A stretch of 64,000 nt of DNA from Pseudochrobactrum sp. sp1633 (GCF_030376605.1 NZ_JARRAE010000001.1:248001-312000); one strand, 5' to 3'; numbered from the stretch's first letter, positions 19,801 to 29,372 are shown. Numbers and translations: made by a program. The notes: generated by a model not told the origin, from the letters alone.

Positions 19801-20398
19801 GGGTGCGAGCTCTGTGGCGCTGAGTTCAGCCAATGCGGGAGCGGTGCTGCGGTTCTTTGATTTCTACGACAAGATGCGTGGCGGCAGAATTTCGGCTAAT
19901 CTGACCTCACAGGGAACAGGCCCTCTTTACGGCAGTATTGATGCGCGCGATTTTTCAGTTATCAACGAGCCGCGCCTCGATAAGCTGGTATCCAGCGGAA
20001 CGGGTGGCGGCAAAAGCCTCAATCAGGCAGTACGCAAAAACATTGACGTCTCACGCGTGGATTTTGAACGCGGCTATGCCCAGATTGAAAAAGGCTCCGG
20101 CTATCTGACGTTGAAAAACGGCGTGATCCGCGGGCCGCTGATTGGCGCGACTTTTCAGGGTATTCTCTATGACCGCAACGGCAATATGTCTGTCACCGGT
20201 ACATTCATGCCCGCTTATGGTCTGAACCGTCTGTTCGGTGAGGTACCGGTGCTGGGTGCTATTCTCGGCAATGGTCGTGATCGTGGCCTGATCGGTATTA
20301 CCTATAAGCTGGCAGGCAATGCCAAACAGCCGAATATTATCGTCAATCCGATTTCTGCAATTGCGCCGGGAATTTTCCGCTCAATATTTGAGTTTTGA
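16802..20398 (+). CDS. Large AsmA-like / DUF3971 membrane protein (YhdP-type)
   Basis: 1198 aa, one N-terminal transmembrane helix near residues 68-90 after a basic Lys/Arg stretch (SRKLRRRKRK), then a very long beta-rich periplasmic region. Proteins of this family (AsmA, TamB, YhdP) form grooves across the periplasm and are implicated in phospholipid transport to the outer membrane. The last 200 residues carry the AsmA-like C-terminal pattern (GGRISANLTSQG, LKNGVIRGPLIG, GLIGITYKLAG). The start is a TTG at 16802 with no clear ribosome binding site, so it may lie further in. It is convergent with tyrS. Confidence 0.82.
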   Translation: MKEKPQKIRFNKRDIICLDQYPSAGADLDNKAVLKDCHEHQDILKNKSSRKLRRRKRKSFIRHCWRAFVSVSFALIVLAAIGFLVLRSGVSSDMLRDEAQQRLQEILGPDADVSISQAQVSLDRNRHLALEARDVALNSSIQDISIEKLGVVKLGLAPLPLLTGSVQVAQIEIGDAVVRIEEGQNKPEPIIRLPLNDRGLVDFDLLSRMVFSGVDQTLALLDMRSTKAIALHDVTIAFRAMDKDQEILIRNAQVRQSDQKVTLSAEFVWQGKTTGLVADMTRSDDPARASAFSLALNDIPLSLGSPEEVMPQMANDRPNPAYFHVNSTASLSVSGQAANPDHIETLSGKLILNDAVVDMGRERGIKGNMALAFEHVTGGEKLEIKALEFNLGGLRTVFEGAFGAEPVEDTANLPQTDTLPAENLPVVKQIALAAQNSEPDIAAKAGYRFELVSRSALSTPENSSEAPLPFGVKVAGRLMQDASRVDFNDLNVKTDSGELYGQGRMIFGHGSPAMIFMLRIPGMPVAQAKQLWPLNVADGARDWVLKNLFGGRMTEGRIDIALPAGHFNGPGLPPDLTESDIKADFKVEGTRFDVIGEIPPVRDAAGTIAVRGAHTTIKLEKGAAFTSANRRIDVVGGTLFVPWGRQRPVIADLDLDLSGEAPAITELVGYKPINALRKLPFTAEDLSGDVNAKVKVAFSVTKDAPKDSLQWQADLAFNNVALKKPFNGQNVTQAKGNLSVNENVAKIDATARLNNIPAKLSLTEPLANETIKRQQTVRLELDDKTRETYYPALNEIFKGPLTLDLGEEQGETRKISADLAKTNVSLPWLGWKKGAGIPAKLTLDMRLPKDGKGPVSVRNFVFAGTGFHVSGDLTIDNNELQNASIRKLNLTRNDDLRLEVRKSGNGYRADVRGTAFDARALIKQAVSTNADEKKDGQVKGGAIPHIVVNAQIDDVKGFYDESLRNVTVSYETAGAKVSGVSLNAVTGNGAQVSATSSNQKGASSVALSSANAGAVLRFFDFYDKMRGGRISANLTSQGTGPLYGSIDARDFSVINEPRLDKLVSSGTGGGKSLNQAVRKNIDVSRVDFERGYAQIEKGSGYLTLKNGVIRGPLIGATFQGILYDRNGNMSVTGTFMPAYGLNRLFGEVPVLGAILGNGRDRGLIGITYKLAGNAKQPNIIVNPISAIAPGIFRSIFEF

Positions 20399-20416
20399 TT
20401 TGTAACCGGACACAAT

Positions 20417-20526
20417 AAAAAAGCGCGGACTTAAGCAGTTTCAGAAAAAGTGGAAGCCGGTTTTTCGTCCGAAACTGCGTTACAAAAAAAACAGAGCGGT
20501 TTACACCGCTCTGCCCGCGCTTTTTT
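20417..20526. terminator. Nested terminator structure between the AsmA-like gene and tyrS
   Basis: The outer stem AAAAAAGCGCGG (20417-20428) pairs with CCGCGCTTTTTT (20515-20526). Inside are two further hairpins: the repeat element GCAGTTTC / GAAACTGC (20435-20478) and CAGAGCGG / CCGCTCTG (20492-20513). On the minus strand the last is followed by eight T, the tyrS terminator. The whole can fold as a three-way junction. Confidence 0.7.
20435..20478 (-). repeat. Dispersed palindromic repeat inside a terminator
   Basis: Ends GCAGTTTC / GAAACTGC enclose, on the minus strand, GGACGAAAAACCGGCTTCC and ACTTTTTCT. The core CGAAAA.CCG..TTC.(C)ACTTTT matches the elements at 1071-1093 and 31187-31211. 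It looks inserted into the loop of the terminator. Confidence 0.55.
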
Positions 20527-20551
20527 GTATTTTCACTGTGATGATGCAGGC

Positions 20552-21805
20552 TTATTCCGGACGTACCAGAATGTGCTTTTTCTTGCCCAGCGACAGTTTG
20601 ATAATACCGTCTTCGGTAACGTCACCGGCAGTGATACCGGCGCGTTCATCCTGAACAGCTACATCATTGATGCGTACTGCACCGCCCTGAATGTGGCGAC
20701 GTGCTTCACCATTGGACGAAGCCAGACCGGCTTTAACCAGCAGTGCCTGAATGCCGAGACCAGCTGACAGCTCGTCTTTGGCAATGCTCAGGCTTGGCAG
20801 ATTGTCAGAAATTGCACCTTCTTCGAAAGTTTTACGTGCAGTTTCCGCAGCCTGCTCAGCGGCTTCACGGCCATGCAGCATAGCAGTGATTTCGGTGGCC
20901 AGAATTTTCTTGGTTTCGTTGATTTCCGAGCCGCCAAGTGCTGCCAGACGAGCAATCTCATCCATAGGCATGGTGGTGTAAAGTTTGAGGAAGCGCTCAA
21001 CATCGGCATCTTCGGTATTGCGCCAGTATTGCCAGAAGTCATAGGCGCTCAGCATATCTGCATTGAGCCAGACTGCGCCATTGAGCGACTTGCCCATTTT
21101 GGCGCCTGACGAGGTGGTCAGCAATGGTGATGTCAGAGCATAGAGCTGTGGAGTGCCCATGCGATGACCAAGGTCGATACCATTAATGATATTGCCCCAC
21201 TGGTCAGAACCGCCCATCTGCAGACGCATATCGTAACGCTTGCTGAGTTCAACAAAGTCATAAGCCTGAAGGATCATGTAGTTGAATTCAAGGAAGGACA
21301 GCGACTGTTCGCGATCGAGGCGGGTTTTAACCGAGTCAAAGGACAGCATACGATTGACGGAGAAATGACGGCCGACATCGCGCAGGAACTCAAGATAGTT
21401 GAGACCTGCCAGCCAGTCGGCATTATTGACCATCAGCGCGTCGGTTTTGCCTTCGCCGAAGGTGAGGTAGTTGGTGAAAACCTTTTTGATACCTGCAATA
21501 TTGTCGGCAATGGTTTCAACCGTCATCAGCTTGCGGGCTTCTTCTTTAAATGACGGGTCACCGACCATACCGGTACCGCCGCCCATCAGCGCAACCGGAC
21601 GATGACCGGTTTTCTGCATCCAATGCAGCATCATGATCTGAATGAGGCCGCCCGCATGCAGACTGGATGCTGTCGGGTCGAAGCCAATATACGCAGTCAC
21701 AGTTTCCTTGGTGAAAAGTTCATCCAGACCCGATTCATCGGACATTTGATGAATAAAGCCGCGTTCGGAAAGTGTGCGTAGAAAATCGGACTTAAAGCCG
21801 GACAT
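20552..21805 (-). CDS. tyrS: Tyrosyl-tRNA synthetase
   Basis: Charges tRNA-Tyr. It is 417 aa, class I. The HIGH-like motif is HAGG at residues 50-53, the KMSKS-like motif is KMGKS near 235, and the tyrosine pocket is recognisable in [12 protein letters not shown] and [24 protein letters not shown]. The C-terminal about 65 residues form an S4 RNA-binding domain. The ATG at 21805 follows AGGAAAAATCA. It is a single gene ending at the nested terminator. Confidence 0.97.
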   Translation of the reverse strand: MSGFKSDFLRTLSERGFIHQMSDESGLDELFTKETVTAYIGFDPTASSLHAGGLIQIMMLHWMQKTGHRPVALMGGGTGMVGDPSFKEEARKLMTVETIADNIAGIKKVFTNYLTFGEGKTDALMVNNADWLAGLNYLEFLRDVGRHFSVNRMLSFDSVKTRLDREQSLSFLEFNYMILQAYDFVELSKRYDMRLQMGGSDQWGNIINGIDLGHRMGTPQLYALTSPLLTTSSGAKMGKSLNGAVWLNADMLSAYDFWQYWRNTEDADVERFLKLYTTMPMDEIARLAALGGSEINETKKILATEITAMLHGREAAEQAAETARKTFEEGAISDNLPSLSIAKDELSAGLGIQALLVKAGLASSNGEARRHIQGGAVRINDVAVQDERAGITAGDVTEDGIIKLSLGKKKHILVRPE

Positions 21806-22056
21806 TGATTTTTCCTGTCTGACAAAGGATTGTTATATGGGAAGACCCCAGAGAGCAGGCCGTGAATTTTATTCCGGTGACTGACACAATCCAGCGTTTA
21901 ACATTATTGTAGGGCAAATCACAATAAAACTATGGCGAGGAAACCAGCGATATTATCGCAAATTGTTATAGTTTCGTGCTGTTTTTATGCGTTATGTGAT
22001 CTCCTTGCGTCTGCCTGATGGCCAAAACCGGAAATACTGAAAACGGAAAGACAAAT

Positions 22057-23178
22057 ATGACCGTACTCTATCGTGCTATCGGATTGATGAGCGGCACCTC
22101 AATGGATGGTATTGATCTGGCATTGATCGCGACCGATGGTGAGCAGGTGGTTGAGCGCATCGCATCCGGCAGCATGACCTATTCCGATGCTTTCCGCGCG
22201 CGCTTGAAGCAAGGTCTGGTTGATGCGCGGGCATTGCAACAGCGAGATGAGCGTATTGGTATTCTTGAAAAACTTGAGCATGACCTGACATTGCTGCATG
22301 CCGTGGCGGTGCAGGATTTTTTGTTCGCCAATGGTTTGAGCGCGAATGATGTTGATGTAATCGGCTTTCACGGGCAGACGGTGCTGCATCGCCCTGATGA
22401 TGCGCTGACAGTGCAAATCGGTGACGGGGCGTTGCTGGCACAAGAAACCGGTATTGATGTGGTATATGATATGCGTGCCGAGGATATGCGCCATAACGGG
22501 CAGGGCGCGCCGTTGATCCCTGCTTACCATGCGGCTTTAGCGCATAATCTGGAACAGCAGCCGGATATGCCTGTTGTCTTCGTCAATATTGGCGGAATTT
22601 CCAATCTGACCTATGTCGATGAAACAGGGCGGCTGGCAGCTTTTGACAGCGGACCCGGCAATATGCTGATCGATCAGTGGATGGAATTACACGGGCAGGG
22701 TAGCTTTGATGCTGGCGGTGCATTGGCACTGAACGGTAAGACAGACGCAGTGCTGACTGCACATTACTTAAGCAATGCATTTTTCACCGGCAATCAGCGC
22801 CGCTCGCTGGATCGCGGGGATTTTGCTGTACCGGAAAAAGGCGTTGTGTCGGTGCAGGATGGTGCGCGCACACTGGCTTATGTGGCAGCGGCATCAATTC
22901 TGCAATCGGCAGCGCATCTGCCGCAGAAGCCTCGCAGCTATGTTGTGAGCGGTGGCGGGCGCAAGAATGCCGCGATAATGGCTGAACTCTCCGAGTTGGC
23001 ACAGGCTGAAGGTGCTGTGGTGATTGATGCGGATAGTGCAGGGCTGGACGGTGATTCCATGGAAGCCGAGGCTTGGGGCTATCTGGCTGTGCGTAGTCTG
23101 AAAGACTTACCGCTGACTTATCCTTCAACAACCGGCTGCGATACGCCGGTCAGTGGCGGTGTTCTGGTAAAAGCATAA
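22057..23178 (+). CDS. anmK: Anhydro-N-acetylmuramic acid kinase
   Basis: Cell-wall recycling enzyme: phosphorylates and opens 1,6-anhydro-MurNAc to MurNAc-6-phosphate in the cytosol. It has 373 aa from the ATG at 22057, which has GGAAAG upstream; the frame is open 13 codons further up but those residues do not look conserved. Motifs: [14 protein letters not shown] (nucleotide site), [11 protein letters not shown] near 110, [10 protein letters not shown] and [11 protein letters not shown] for sugar and phosphate binding, SGGGRKN near 310. It follows the divergent tyrS and ends at a two-way terminator. Confidence 0.95.
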   Translation: MTVLYRAIGLMSGTSMDGIDLALIATDGEQVVERIASGSMTYSDAFRARLKQGLVDARALQQRDERIGILEKLEHDLTLLHAVAVQDFLFANGLSANDVDVIGFHGQTVLHRPDDALTVQIGDGALLAQETGIDVVYDMRAEDMRHNGQGAPLIPAYHAALAHNLEQQPDMPVVFVNIGGISNLTYVDETGRLAAFDSGPGNMLIDQWMELHGQGSFDAGGALALNGKTDAVLTAHYLSNAFFTGNQRRSLDRGDFAVPEKGVVSVQDGARTLAYVAAASILQSAAHLPQKPRSYVVSGGGRKNAAIMAELSELAQAEGAVVIDADSAGLDGDSMEAEAWGYLAVRSLKDLPLTYPSTTGCDTPVSGGVLVKA

Positions 23179-23182
23179 ACAA

Positions 23183-23210
23183 AAAAGACCGGCCAATGGC
23201 CGGTCTTTTG
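23183..23210. terminator. Bidirectional terminator anmK / hydrolase
   Basis: AAAAGACCGGCC AAT GGCCGGTCTTTT with an A tract upstream and T's downstream; it serves the convergent genes on both sides. Confidence 0.9.
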
Positions 23211-23220
23211 ATTTTATCGA

Positions 23221-23895
23221 TTAGCGCAAGCGCTTTTGGCGAACTTCGGTCAGTTCACCCATCAGGCGGCGATCCAGATATTCTGAACATTCCGCAATCA
23301 GTTCATCGCCCATGCCGGAGAAGAAGTGATTGGCACCGGCCATAGTGTTCTGCGTGATCGTGATACCCTTCTGGGTTTTCAGCTTATCAACCAGAACCTG
23401 CACATCCTTCGGTGGTGCAACCTTATCCTGATCTCCATGAATGATCAGACCCGATGAAGGGCAAGGTGCGAGGAACGAGAAATCATAGGTGTTCGGCTGC
23501 GGTGCAATCGACATGAAACCTTCGATTTCAGGACGGCGCATCAGCAACTGCATACCGATCCATGCGCCGAAAGAATAACCGGCAACCCAGCAGGTTTTAG
23601 AATCAGGATGCAGGGACTGCACCCAGTCCAGTGCGCTTGCCGCATCGGACAATTCACCCGCGCCGTGGTCGAATTCACCCTGACTGCGGCCGATTCCACG
23701 GAAGTTAAACCGCAGCGTCGTGAAATTACGGCTTTGGAACATGTAAAACAGATCATAGACGATCTTGTTATTCATGGTGCCACCGAATTGCGGGTGCGGA
23801 TGCAGGATGATGGCGATTGGTGCGTTTTTCTCGCTTGAAGGCTGATAGCGCCCTTCAAGGCGACCCGCAGGACCATTAAAGATGACTTCTGGCAT
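23221..23895 (-). CDS. Alpha/beta hydrolase
   Basis: 224 aa from the ATG at 23895 (GGAG upstream); an 18-codon upstream extension lacks support. HPHPQFGGTMNNKIV near residue 32 and FNFRGIGRSQG near 64 are typical of the small serine-hydrolase group that includes YccA/Atu1826-like proteins. The nucleophile is S108 in GYSFG, the acid is probably in HGDQDKV, and the histidine in GANHFF. The substrate is unknown. It is divergent from the suf operon and in Rhizobiales I expect it beside suf, but no functional link is shown. Confidence 0.88.
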   Translation of the reverse strand: MPEVIFNGPAGRLEGRYQPSSEKNAPIAIILHPHPQFGGTMNNKIVYDLFYMFQSRNFTTLRFNFRGIGRSQGEFDHGAGELSDAASALDWVQSLHPDSKTCWVAGYSFGAWIGMQLLMRRPEIEGFMSIAPQPNTYDFSFLAPCPSSGLIIHGDQDKVAPPKDVQVLVDKLKTQKGITITQNTMAGANHFFSGMGDELIAECSEYLDRRLMGELTEVRQKRLR

Positions 23896-24023
23896 ATGTA
23901 CTCCGCTATAACCGCCGGGTTGCATGGCCAAATGGCCGGATTGCAACACCTGTCTTGTATTTATTATTTATAAGCCTGATCGTTACCGAATGCGACTTTA
24001 CGGTCTAAATTATGAGCAAATCC

Positions 24024-24052
24024 TTGACTGTTTCGCTCATAAATCCTAGAAC
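24024..24052 (+). promoter_or_regulatory. Predicted promoter of the suf operon
   Basis: TTGACT (24024-24029), a 17-base spacer, then TAGAAC (24047-24052). Good sigma-70-like spacing, about 130 bases before the first suf-operon gene. Confidence 0.5.
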
Positions 24053-24056
24053 CGTC

Positions 24057-24073
24057 TTTAGAATCTTTCAAAA
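24057..24073 (+). promoter_or_regulatory. Irr-type iron control element (ICE) before the suf operon
   Basis: The 17-mer beginning TTTAGAA, then TCT, then TTCAAAA, differs at one base from the ICE consensus I know for Irr (TTTAGAA-N3-TTCTAAA). It begins four bases after the predicted -10, where bound Irr would block transcription. The match is seen directly; regulation is inference from Irr biology in Rhizobiales. Confidence 0.55.
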
Positions 24074-24181
24074 CTGGAGGGTGTAAAAAACACTCATGCA
24101 GCTTAATAGTCTGCTCTGGTTTGAAATTTCAAGATAATTGCGCTTTTAAAGCAAATATGGTGCTTCGCGAAAGAGTCTGCA

Positions 24182-25372
24182 ATGCCAAAGCCGCGTATCT
24201 ATTTTGATTATAACGCCAGTGCGCCGCTGAGTGAAGCTGCGCGCGAGGCTGTGGTCGCGGCTTTGAACGTGACAGGCAATCCTTCTTCCGTGCATCAGGA
24301 AGGCCGTGCGGCGCGCGGACTGATTGAATCAGCGCGACGCGACGTCGCCGCTCTGTGCAATGCAAAATCAGATCATGTGTTTTTCACCTCCGGCGCAACG
24401 GAAGCTGCAACAACGCTTTTGACGCCGGTCTATAAGATGGGGCGCTCGGAACTGCGCCTGTCACATCTTTATGTTTCCGCAACTGAGCATCCTTGCATGC
24501 TGTCCGGCGGACGTTTTGCTGCGGATAATATGACTGTGCTGCCGGTGGATCATCAGGGTATTGTAGACCTTAATGTGCTGGAACAGGCGTTGAAAGCGCA
24601 TGATAAAACCAAAGGTCTACCTTTGGTTGCTGTGCAATGGGCAAATAATGAGACCGGTATTATTCAGCCGGTAGAGAAAATCGGTGCGCTGGTTAAAGCT
24701 GCTGGTGGTTTTTTCATTGTTGATGCCGTGCAGGCCGTAGGGCGTATTCCGCTTGATATTACAAAAGCTTCAGCCGATTATTTGATCCTGTCGTCGCATA
24801 AAATCGGCGGGCCTAAGGGCGTCGGTGCGGTTGTTGCGATCTCTGATCTGGTTATGCCTTTGGCGCTGGTGCGCGGTGGCGGACAGGAAAAGGGACATCG
24901 CGCAGGCACTGAGGCTTTGCCACTGATTGCCGGTTTTGGCGCAGCTGCGCGTGAAGCTTTGGCTGCGCAGACTGAGGGCAGTAATCTGCCGCGCTGGTCG
25001 GATGCAATCCGCACTGTGATCGAGAACGGCGTGCGCAAGCTGGCAGATGATGCTGTGGTGCACGGGGCTGCTGTGGAGCGCCTGCCGAATACGAGTTTTA
25101 TCTCATTGCCGGGCATGAAGGCCGAGACCATGCAGATCGCTTTTGATCTGGGCGGTATTGCGCTTTCAGCCGGTTCTGCCTGCTCATCCGGCAAAGTCGG
25201 AGCCAGTCATGTGCTGACCGCTATGGGTTATGATGATGAGTGCGGCGCAATACGGGTTTCGACTGAAAAGTCGGCCACACAACAGGATGCGGAAGCATTT
25301 CTGACGATTTTCGCGAGACTTGTGACCAGACGGGATCAGGTTGCCGGCGAATCGGGAAAAAGCGCTGCCTGA
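24182..25372 (+). CDS. Cysteine desulfurase, NifS/IscS-like, first gene of the suf operon
   Basis: Removes sulfur from cysteine as an enzyme-bound persulfide for Fe-S assembly. It is 396 aa, PLP fold-type I. PLP lysine K207 lies in SSHKIGGPKG, and the active-site loop SAGSACSSGK carries C334. It is of the group I (NifS/IscS) type and differs from the SufS-type enzyme at 29457, so the operon has two desulfurases. In Agrobacterium the corresponding first gene is called sufS2. It starts an operon with sufB (220-nt gap). No C-terminal oddity. Confidence 0.92.
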   Translation: MPKPRIYFDYNASAPLSEAAREAVVAALNVTGNPSSVHQEGRAARGLIESARRDVAALCNAKSDHVFFTSGATEAATTLLTPVYKMGRSELRLSHLYVSATEHPCMLSGGRFAADNMTVLPVDHQGIVDLNVLEQALKAHDKTKGLPLVAVQWANNETGIIQPVEKIGALVKAAGGFFIVDAVQAVGRIPLDITKASADYLILSSHKIGGPKGVGAVVAISDLVMPLALVRGGGQEKGHRAGTEALPLIAGFGAAAREALAAQTEGSNLPRWSDAIRTVIENGVRKLADDAVVHGAAVERLPNTSFISLPGMKAETMQIAFDLGGIALSAGSACSSGKVGASHVLTAMGYDDECGAIRVSTEKSATQQDAEAFLTIFARLVTRRDQVAGESGKSAA

Positions 25373-25592
25373 AAAGGTGAGTGTTTATAAATGGCTACAG
25401 GTTTTTGCACACAGCAATGTGATGCAAAACCGGCCGAATCTTAAAGTCGCGGCGACGCCTGTTTGAAACATGGCCAGCCACAAGGCTTTCATAGCGCATC
25501 ATTGCGCACTATATGTTTATGACAGCAAAATGATTGCTGCCATAACGTTTTTAACTGTCGGGCCTTGACCCTGACAAGGATGGAGAACGGCG

Positions 25593-27116
25593 ATGCCTGC
25601 AGTGCAGGAAACGATCGATCAGGTCGCCACGCTTGACGTGGATCAGTATAAATATGGTTTTGAAACAACCATCGAAATGGATAAGGCTCCTAAGGGGCTG
25701 AACGAAGATATTATCCGTTTCATTTCTGCTAAAAAAGAAGAGCCGGAATGGATGCTGGAATGGCGTCTGGATGCTTACCGCCGCTGGCTCACGATGGAAG
25801 AGCCGAAATGGGCACGCGTCAATTATCCGGACATTGATTTTCAGGATATCCGCTACTATGCGGCGCCTAAAAATCAGACCGGCCCTAAGTCTCTGGATGA
25901 AGTTGATCCGGAACTGCTGCGCACCTATGAAAAGCTTGGTATTCCGCTGCGTGAGCAGGAAATTCTGGCTGGTGTGCGCAAACAGGGTGAGCCGAGCGAG
26001 ATTGACGGCAATCCGGCAGACAATGTCTATGCATCGGGCCGCGTGGCTGTTGATGCGGTGTTTGACAGTGTTTCCGTTGTCACCACCTTTAAGGCTGAGC
26101 TTGCCAAAGCCGGTGTAATTTTCTGCTCGATTTCTGAAGCGATCCGCGAATATCCGGATCTCATCAAGAAATATCTGGCGACAGTTGTACCTGTTTCGGA
26201 CAATTATTATGCCGCTCTGAACTGCGCTGTCTTTACCGACGGATCATTCGTCTATGTGCCAAAAGGCGTTCGCTGCCCGATGGAACTGTCGACCTATTTC
26301 CGTATCAACGAAAAAGATACCGGCCAGTTTGAACGCACGCTGATTATTGCCGAAGAGGGCGCTTACGTGTCCTATCTGGAAGGTTGCACTGCACCGCAGC
26401 GCGATGAAAACCAGTTGCATGCGGCTGTTGTTGAGCTGATCGCTCTGGATGATGCGGAAATCAAATATTCCACTGTTCAGAACTGGTATCCGGGCGACAA
26501 AGACGGCAAGGGCGGGATTTATAATTTCGTGACCAAGCGCGGTGATTGCCGTGGCGACCGTTCCAAAATCTCCTGGACACAGGTTGAAACCGGTTCGGCG
26601 ATTACATGGAAATATCCGTCCTGTATCCTGCGCGGCGATGATTCACGCGGTGAGTTCTACTCGATTGCGGTTTCCAACGGTCATCAGCAGATCGACAGCG
26701 GCACCAAGATGATCCATCTCGGCAAGAATACGTCGAGCCGCATCATCTCCAAGGGTATCTCGGCAGGTAATTCCAACAATACCTATCGTGGTCAGGTGAC
26801 TGCTCATCGCAAGGCTGCCAATGCCCGTAACTTTACACAGTGCGACAGTCTTCTGATCGGCAATGACTGCGGTGCGCATACTGTGCCTTATATTGAGGCA
26901 AAGAACGCGACTGCGCAGTTTGAGCATGAAGCGACAACCTCCAAGATTTCTGAAGACCAGCTGTTCTATGTGATGCAGCGCGGTATTCCGGAAGAAGAGG
27001 CGATTGCGCTGATCGTGAACGGCTTCGTGAAGGAAGTTATTCAGGAACTGCCGATGGAATTTGCCGTGGAAGCTCAGAAGCTTATCGGCATCTCGCTTGA
27101 AGGGTCAGTTGGTTAA
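25593..27116 (+). CDS. sufB: Fe-S cluster assembly scaffold subunit
   Basis: Part of the SufBCD complex that builds Fe-S clusters under oxidative or iron stress, cytosolic. It is 507 aa, with the conserved SufB signatures [40 protein letters not shown], and the C-terminal [21 protein letters not shown]. The ATG at 25593 has GGAG upstream. The 92-nt gap to sufC holds two perfect hairpins. Confidence 0.97.
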   Translation: MPAVQETIDQVATLDVDQYKYGFETTIEMDKAPKGLNEDIIRFISAKKEEPEWMLEWRLDAYRRWLTMEEPKWARVNYPDIDFQDIRYYAAPKNQTGPKSLDEVDPELLRTYEKLGIPLREQEILAGVRKQGEPSEIDGNPADNVYASGRVAVDAVFDSVSVVTTFKAELAKAGVIFCSISEAIREYPDLIKKYLATVVPVSDNYYAALNCAVFTDGSFVYVPKGVRCPMELSTYFRINEKDTGQFERTLIIAEEGAYVSYLEGCTAPQRDENQLHAAVVELIALDDAEIKYSTVQNWYPGDKDGKGGIYNFVTKRGDCRGDRSKISWTQVETGSAITWKYPSCILRGDDSRGEFYSIAVSNGHQQIDSGTKMIHLGKNTSSRIISKGISAGNSNNTYRGQVTAHRKAANARNFTQCDSLLIGNDCGAHTVPYIEAKNATAQFEHEATTSKISEDQLFYVMQRGIPEEEAIALIVNGFVKEVIQELPMEFAVEAQKLIGISLEGSVG

Positions 27117-27124
27117 AAAGTGCA

Positions 27125-27190
27125 GCGGAGACAGCTTCTCCGCTCCTTTAATCAACTCAAATGATATTCTGCGGATCGTACAACGATCCG
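27125..27190 (+). promoter_or_regulatory. Two hairpins in the sufB-sufC spacer
   Basis: GCGGAGA / TCTCCGC near 27125-27142 and CGGATCGT-ACA-ACGATCCG at 27172-27190. The first is followed by CTCCTTTAATC, only a weak T tract. They are probably mRNA-stabilising or processing stems within the operon. Confidence 0.4.
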
Positions 27191-27208
27191 GTATAAAAGG
27201 TTACACTC

Positions 27209-27964
27209 ATGTTAGAGATTATTAATCTGCACGCCAAAATCGCTGACACAGATACAGAAATTATCCGTGGTCTGAATCTCACCGTTAAAGCCGGTGAAGT
27301 GGCTGCGATCATGGGCCCGAACGGTTCGGGTAAATCCACGCTGTCCTATATCCTCGCCGGTCGCTCAGACTATGAAGTGACTTCCGGTGACATTCTCTAC
27401 AACGGCGAAAGCATTCTTGAGCTTGATCCTGCGGAACGCGCTGCCAAGGGCATTTTCCTTGCATTCCAGTATCCGCTGGAAATTCCGGGCGTTGCCACAA
27501 TGGAATTCCTGAAAGTTGCGATGAATGCGCAGCGCAAGGCCCGTGGTGAAGAAGAGCTGAAAATCCCTGAACTGCTACGTCGCGTTAAGGCTGCTGCCGG
27601 TGGTTTGAACATGGATATGGCCATGCTGAAGCGTCCGCTCAATGTCGGTTTCTCCGGCGGCGAGAAGAAGCGTGCGGAAATTCTGCAGATGCAGCTTCTG
27701 GAGCCATCACTCTGCGTTCTCGACGAAACAGACTCAGGTCTGGATATCGACGCGCTGAAGATCGTTTCTGATGGTGTGAATGCCCTGCGTTCGCCTGACC
27801 GTGCCGTGATCGTGATCACCCACTATCAGCGTCTGCTCGAATACATCGTTCCGGACAGCGTGCATGTTCTTTACAAAGGACAGGTGATCAAGTCCGGCGA
27901 TAAGAGCCTCGCATTGCATCTGGAAGAAAACGGTTACGCTGAAATCATCGGCGCAGCTGCTTAA
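27209..27964 (+). CDS. sufC: Fe-S assembly ATPase
   Basis: ABC-type soluble ATPase that drives conformational change of SufBD. It is 251 aa. Walker A GPNGSGKST near residue 34, ABC signature FSGGEKKRAEILQM, and Walker B VLDETDSGLD are all intact. It lies between sufB and sufD on the same strand, with sufD 14 nt downstream. Confidence 0.97.
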   Translation: MLEIINLHAKIADTDTEIIRGLNLTVKAGEVAAIMGPNGSGKSTLSYILAGRSDYEVTSGDILYNGESILELDPAERAAKGIFLAFQYPLEIPGVATMEFLKVAMNAQRKARGEEELKIPELLRRVKAAAGGLNMDMAMLKRPLNVGFSGGEKKRAEILQMQLLEPSLCVLDETDSGLDIDALKIVSDGVNALRSPDRAVIVITHYQRLLEYIVPDSVHVLYKGQVIKSGDKSLALHLEENGYAEIIGAAA

Positions 27965-27978
27965 AGGGAGGGATGATT

Positions 27979-29262
27979 ATGAACGTCATTTCCCCCAAAC
28001 TGGCTACCAAAGTCAGGACACCGGCAGAAAGTGCATTGATTGATGCATTTGTAAGCCGTGTTGGTGATCTGCCGGGCGATGCGGAAGTTTTAAGCGCCCG
28101 TGACAATGCGCTGGAAGCTCTGAAGATCAACGGTCTGCCTGGCCGTCGTATTGAGAGCTGGCACTATACGGATATGCGCACGCTGCTGCGTTCTGTAGCG
28201 CCGTTTGATGCGAGTGTTGAGCATAAATCTGTTGCGCCTTTGCTTGACCAGTCTGCTGTGCTGAGCGTTGCCAATGGTGTTGCGCAGAAACCTGCAAAGA
28301 TCGAAGGCGTACGCGTTGAAGCTATCCGCGAGATTCTGGGACAGGGCATTGCTGCTCATACTCTGCAAATCCGTGGTGACGATGACACAATCGGCCAGAT
28401 CAATGCGGCCTATGCCAGCGATGGCTGGGGCGTCTCGATTGCTGACGGCACAGATCTGGAACAGGCCATCGAACTGCAGAATCTGCAGCCATCCGGTCAG
28501 TCTCATGTGCGTTTTCCGGTCAAGATCGGCTCGGATGTTAAAGCCACAATCATTGAGCGCCAGATCGGCGGCGAAGGCGAAACCTTTGCTACCAGCGTGA
28601 GCCATGTGTCCATTGCTGACAACTCAGAAATCGTTTGGGTTATCGTGCGTGAACATACGGATCTTTCCACCCAGCTGTCGCAGATCAATGTGACAATCGG
28701 TGAGAACTCCAAGCTGGTTCTGTTCGTGATGAATGCGGGCGGCAAGCTGGTGCGTCAGGAAGTGCATGTGGATGTTAAGGGCGAAGGCTCTGATTTCCAG
28801 CTGCGCGGTCTGAACCTGCTCGGCGGTGAAACTGTTACGGATGTTACCATGACAGTTGGGCATCTGGTGGAAAACACGACCTCAACGGAAGTGATCCGCA
28901 ATGTGGTGACCGATAAGGCACGCGGTATTTTTCAGGGTATGATCCGCGTTGCGCAGATCGCTCAGAAAACTGATGCCAAAATGTCCTGCAACACTTTGCT
29001 GCTGTCGGATGATGCAGAGTTTTCAGCCAAACCTGAGCTGGAAATCTTCGCTGATGACGTGGCTTGCGGTCATGGTGCAACGGTGCGTGAGATCGAGAAG
29101 GATCACCTTTTCTATCTGATGGCACGCGGTGTGCCTGAAAACGCAGCACGAGGACTGCTGGTCAAAGCCTTTATCGCAGAAGTGATCGAAGAGCTGGAAA
29201 ACGAGGTCCTCGTTGAAAAGCTGGAAGATATTTTGCAGAGCTGGCTCGAAAAGCACGCATAA
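27979..29262 (+). CDS. sufD: Fe-S assembly subunit
   Basis: Partner of SufB and SufC in the cluster-building complex, needed for iron entry. It is 427 aa. The C-terminal SufBD core shows SDDAEFSAKPELEI, DDVACGHGATV and DHLFYLMARGV. The start is taken as the second ATG (27979), which lies six bases after GGGAGG; the ATG at 27973 would overlap the ribosome binding site. It is followed by a long imperfect palindrome and a terminator-like hairpin before sufS. Confidence 0.95.
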   Translation: MNVISPKLATKVRTPAESALIDAFVSRVGDLPGDAEVLSARDNALEALKINGLPGRRIESWHYTDMRTLLRSVAPFDASVEHKSVAPLLDQSAVLSVANGVAQKPAKIEGVRVEAIREILGQGIAAHTLQIRGDDDTIGQINAAYASDGWGVSIADGTDLEQAIELQNLQPSGQSHVRFPVKIGSDVKATIIERQIGGEGETFATSVSHVSIADNSEIVWVIVREHTDLSTQLSQINVTIGENSKLVLFVMNAGGKLVRQEVHVDVKGEGSDFQLRGLNLLGGETVTDVTMTVGHLVENTTSTEVIRNVVTDKARGIFQGMIRVAQIAQKTDAKMSCNTLLLSDDAEFSAKPELEIFADDVACGHGATVREIEKDHLFYLMARGVPENAARGLLVKAFIAEVIEELENEVLVEKLEDILQSWLEKHA

Positions 29263-29297
29263 GCATGTCTGATCCAAAAGGCGCTATGCCTGGCTGC

Positions 29298-29372
29298 AAA
29301 TGGCAATTTCTGTGCTTCCGGTACTCACGTACTTAAATGTACGCGGCGCTCCGGTTCTCGAAATCACCATTT
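29298..29372. repeat. Imperfect extragenic palindrome between sufD and sufS
   Basis: The ends AAATGG / CCATTT and the centre CGTAC-TTAAAT-GTACG are symmetric, with intermediate CCGG..CTC matches on both sides. It lies inside an operon and would be transcribed as a long stem. I recall similar sequences as dispersed repeats in related genomes. Confidence 0.5.
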
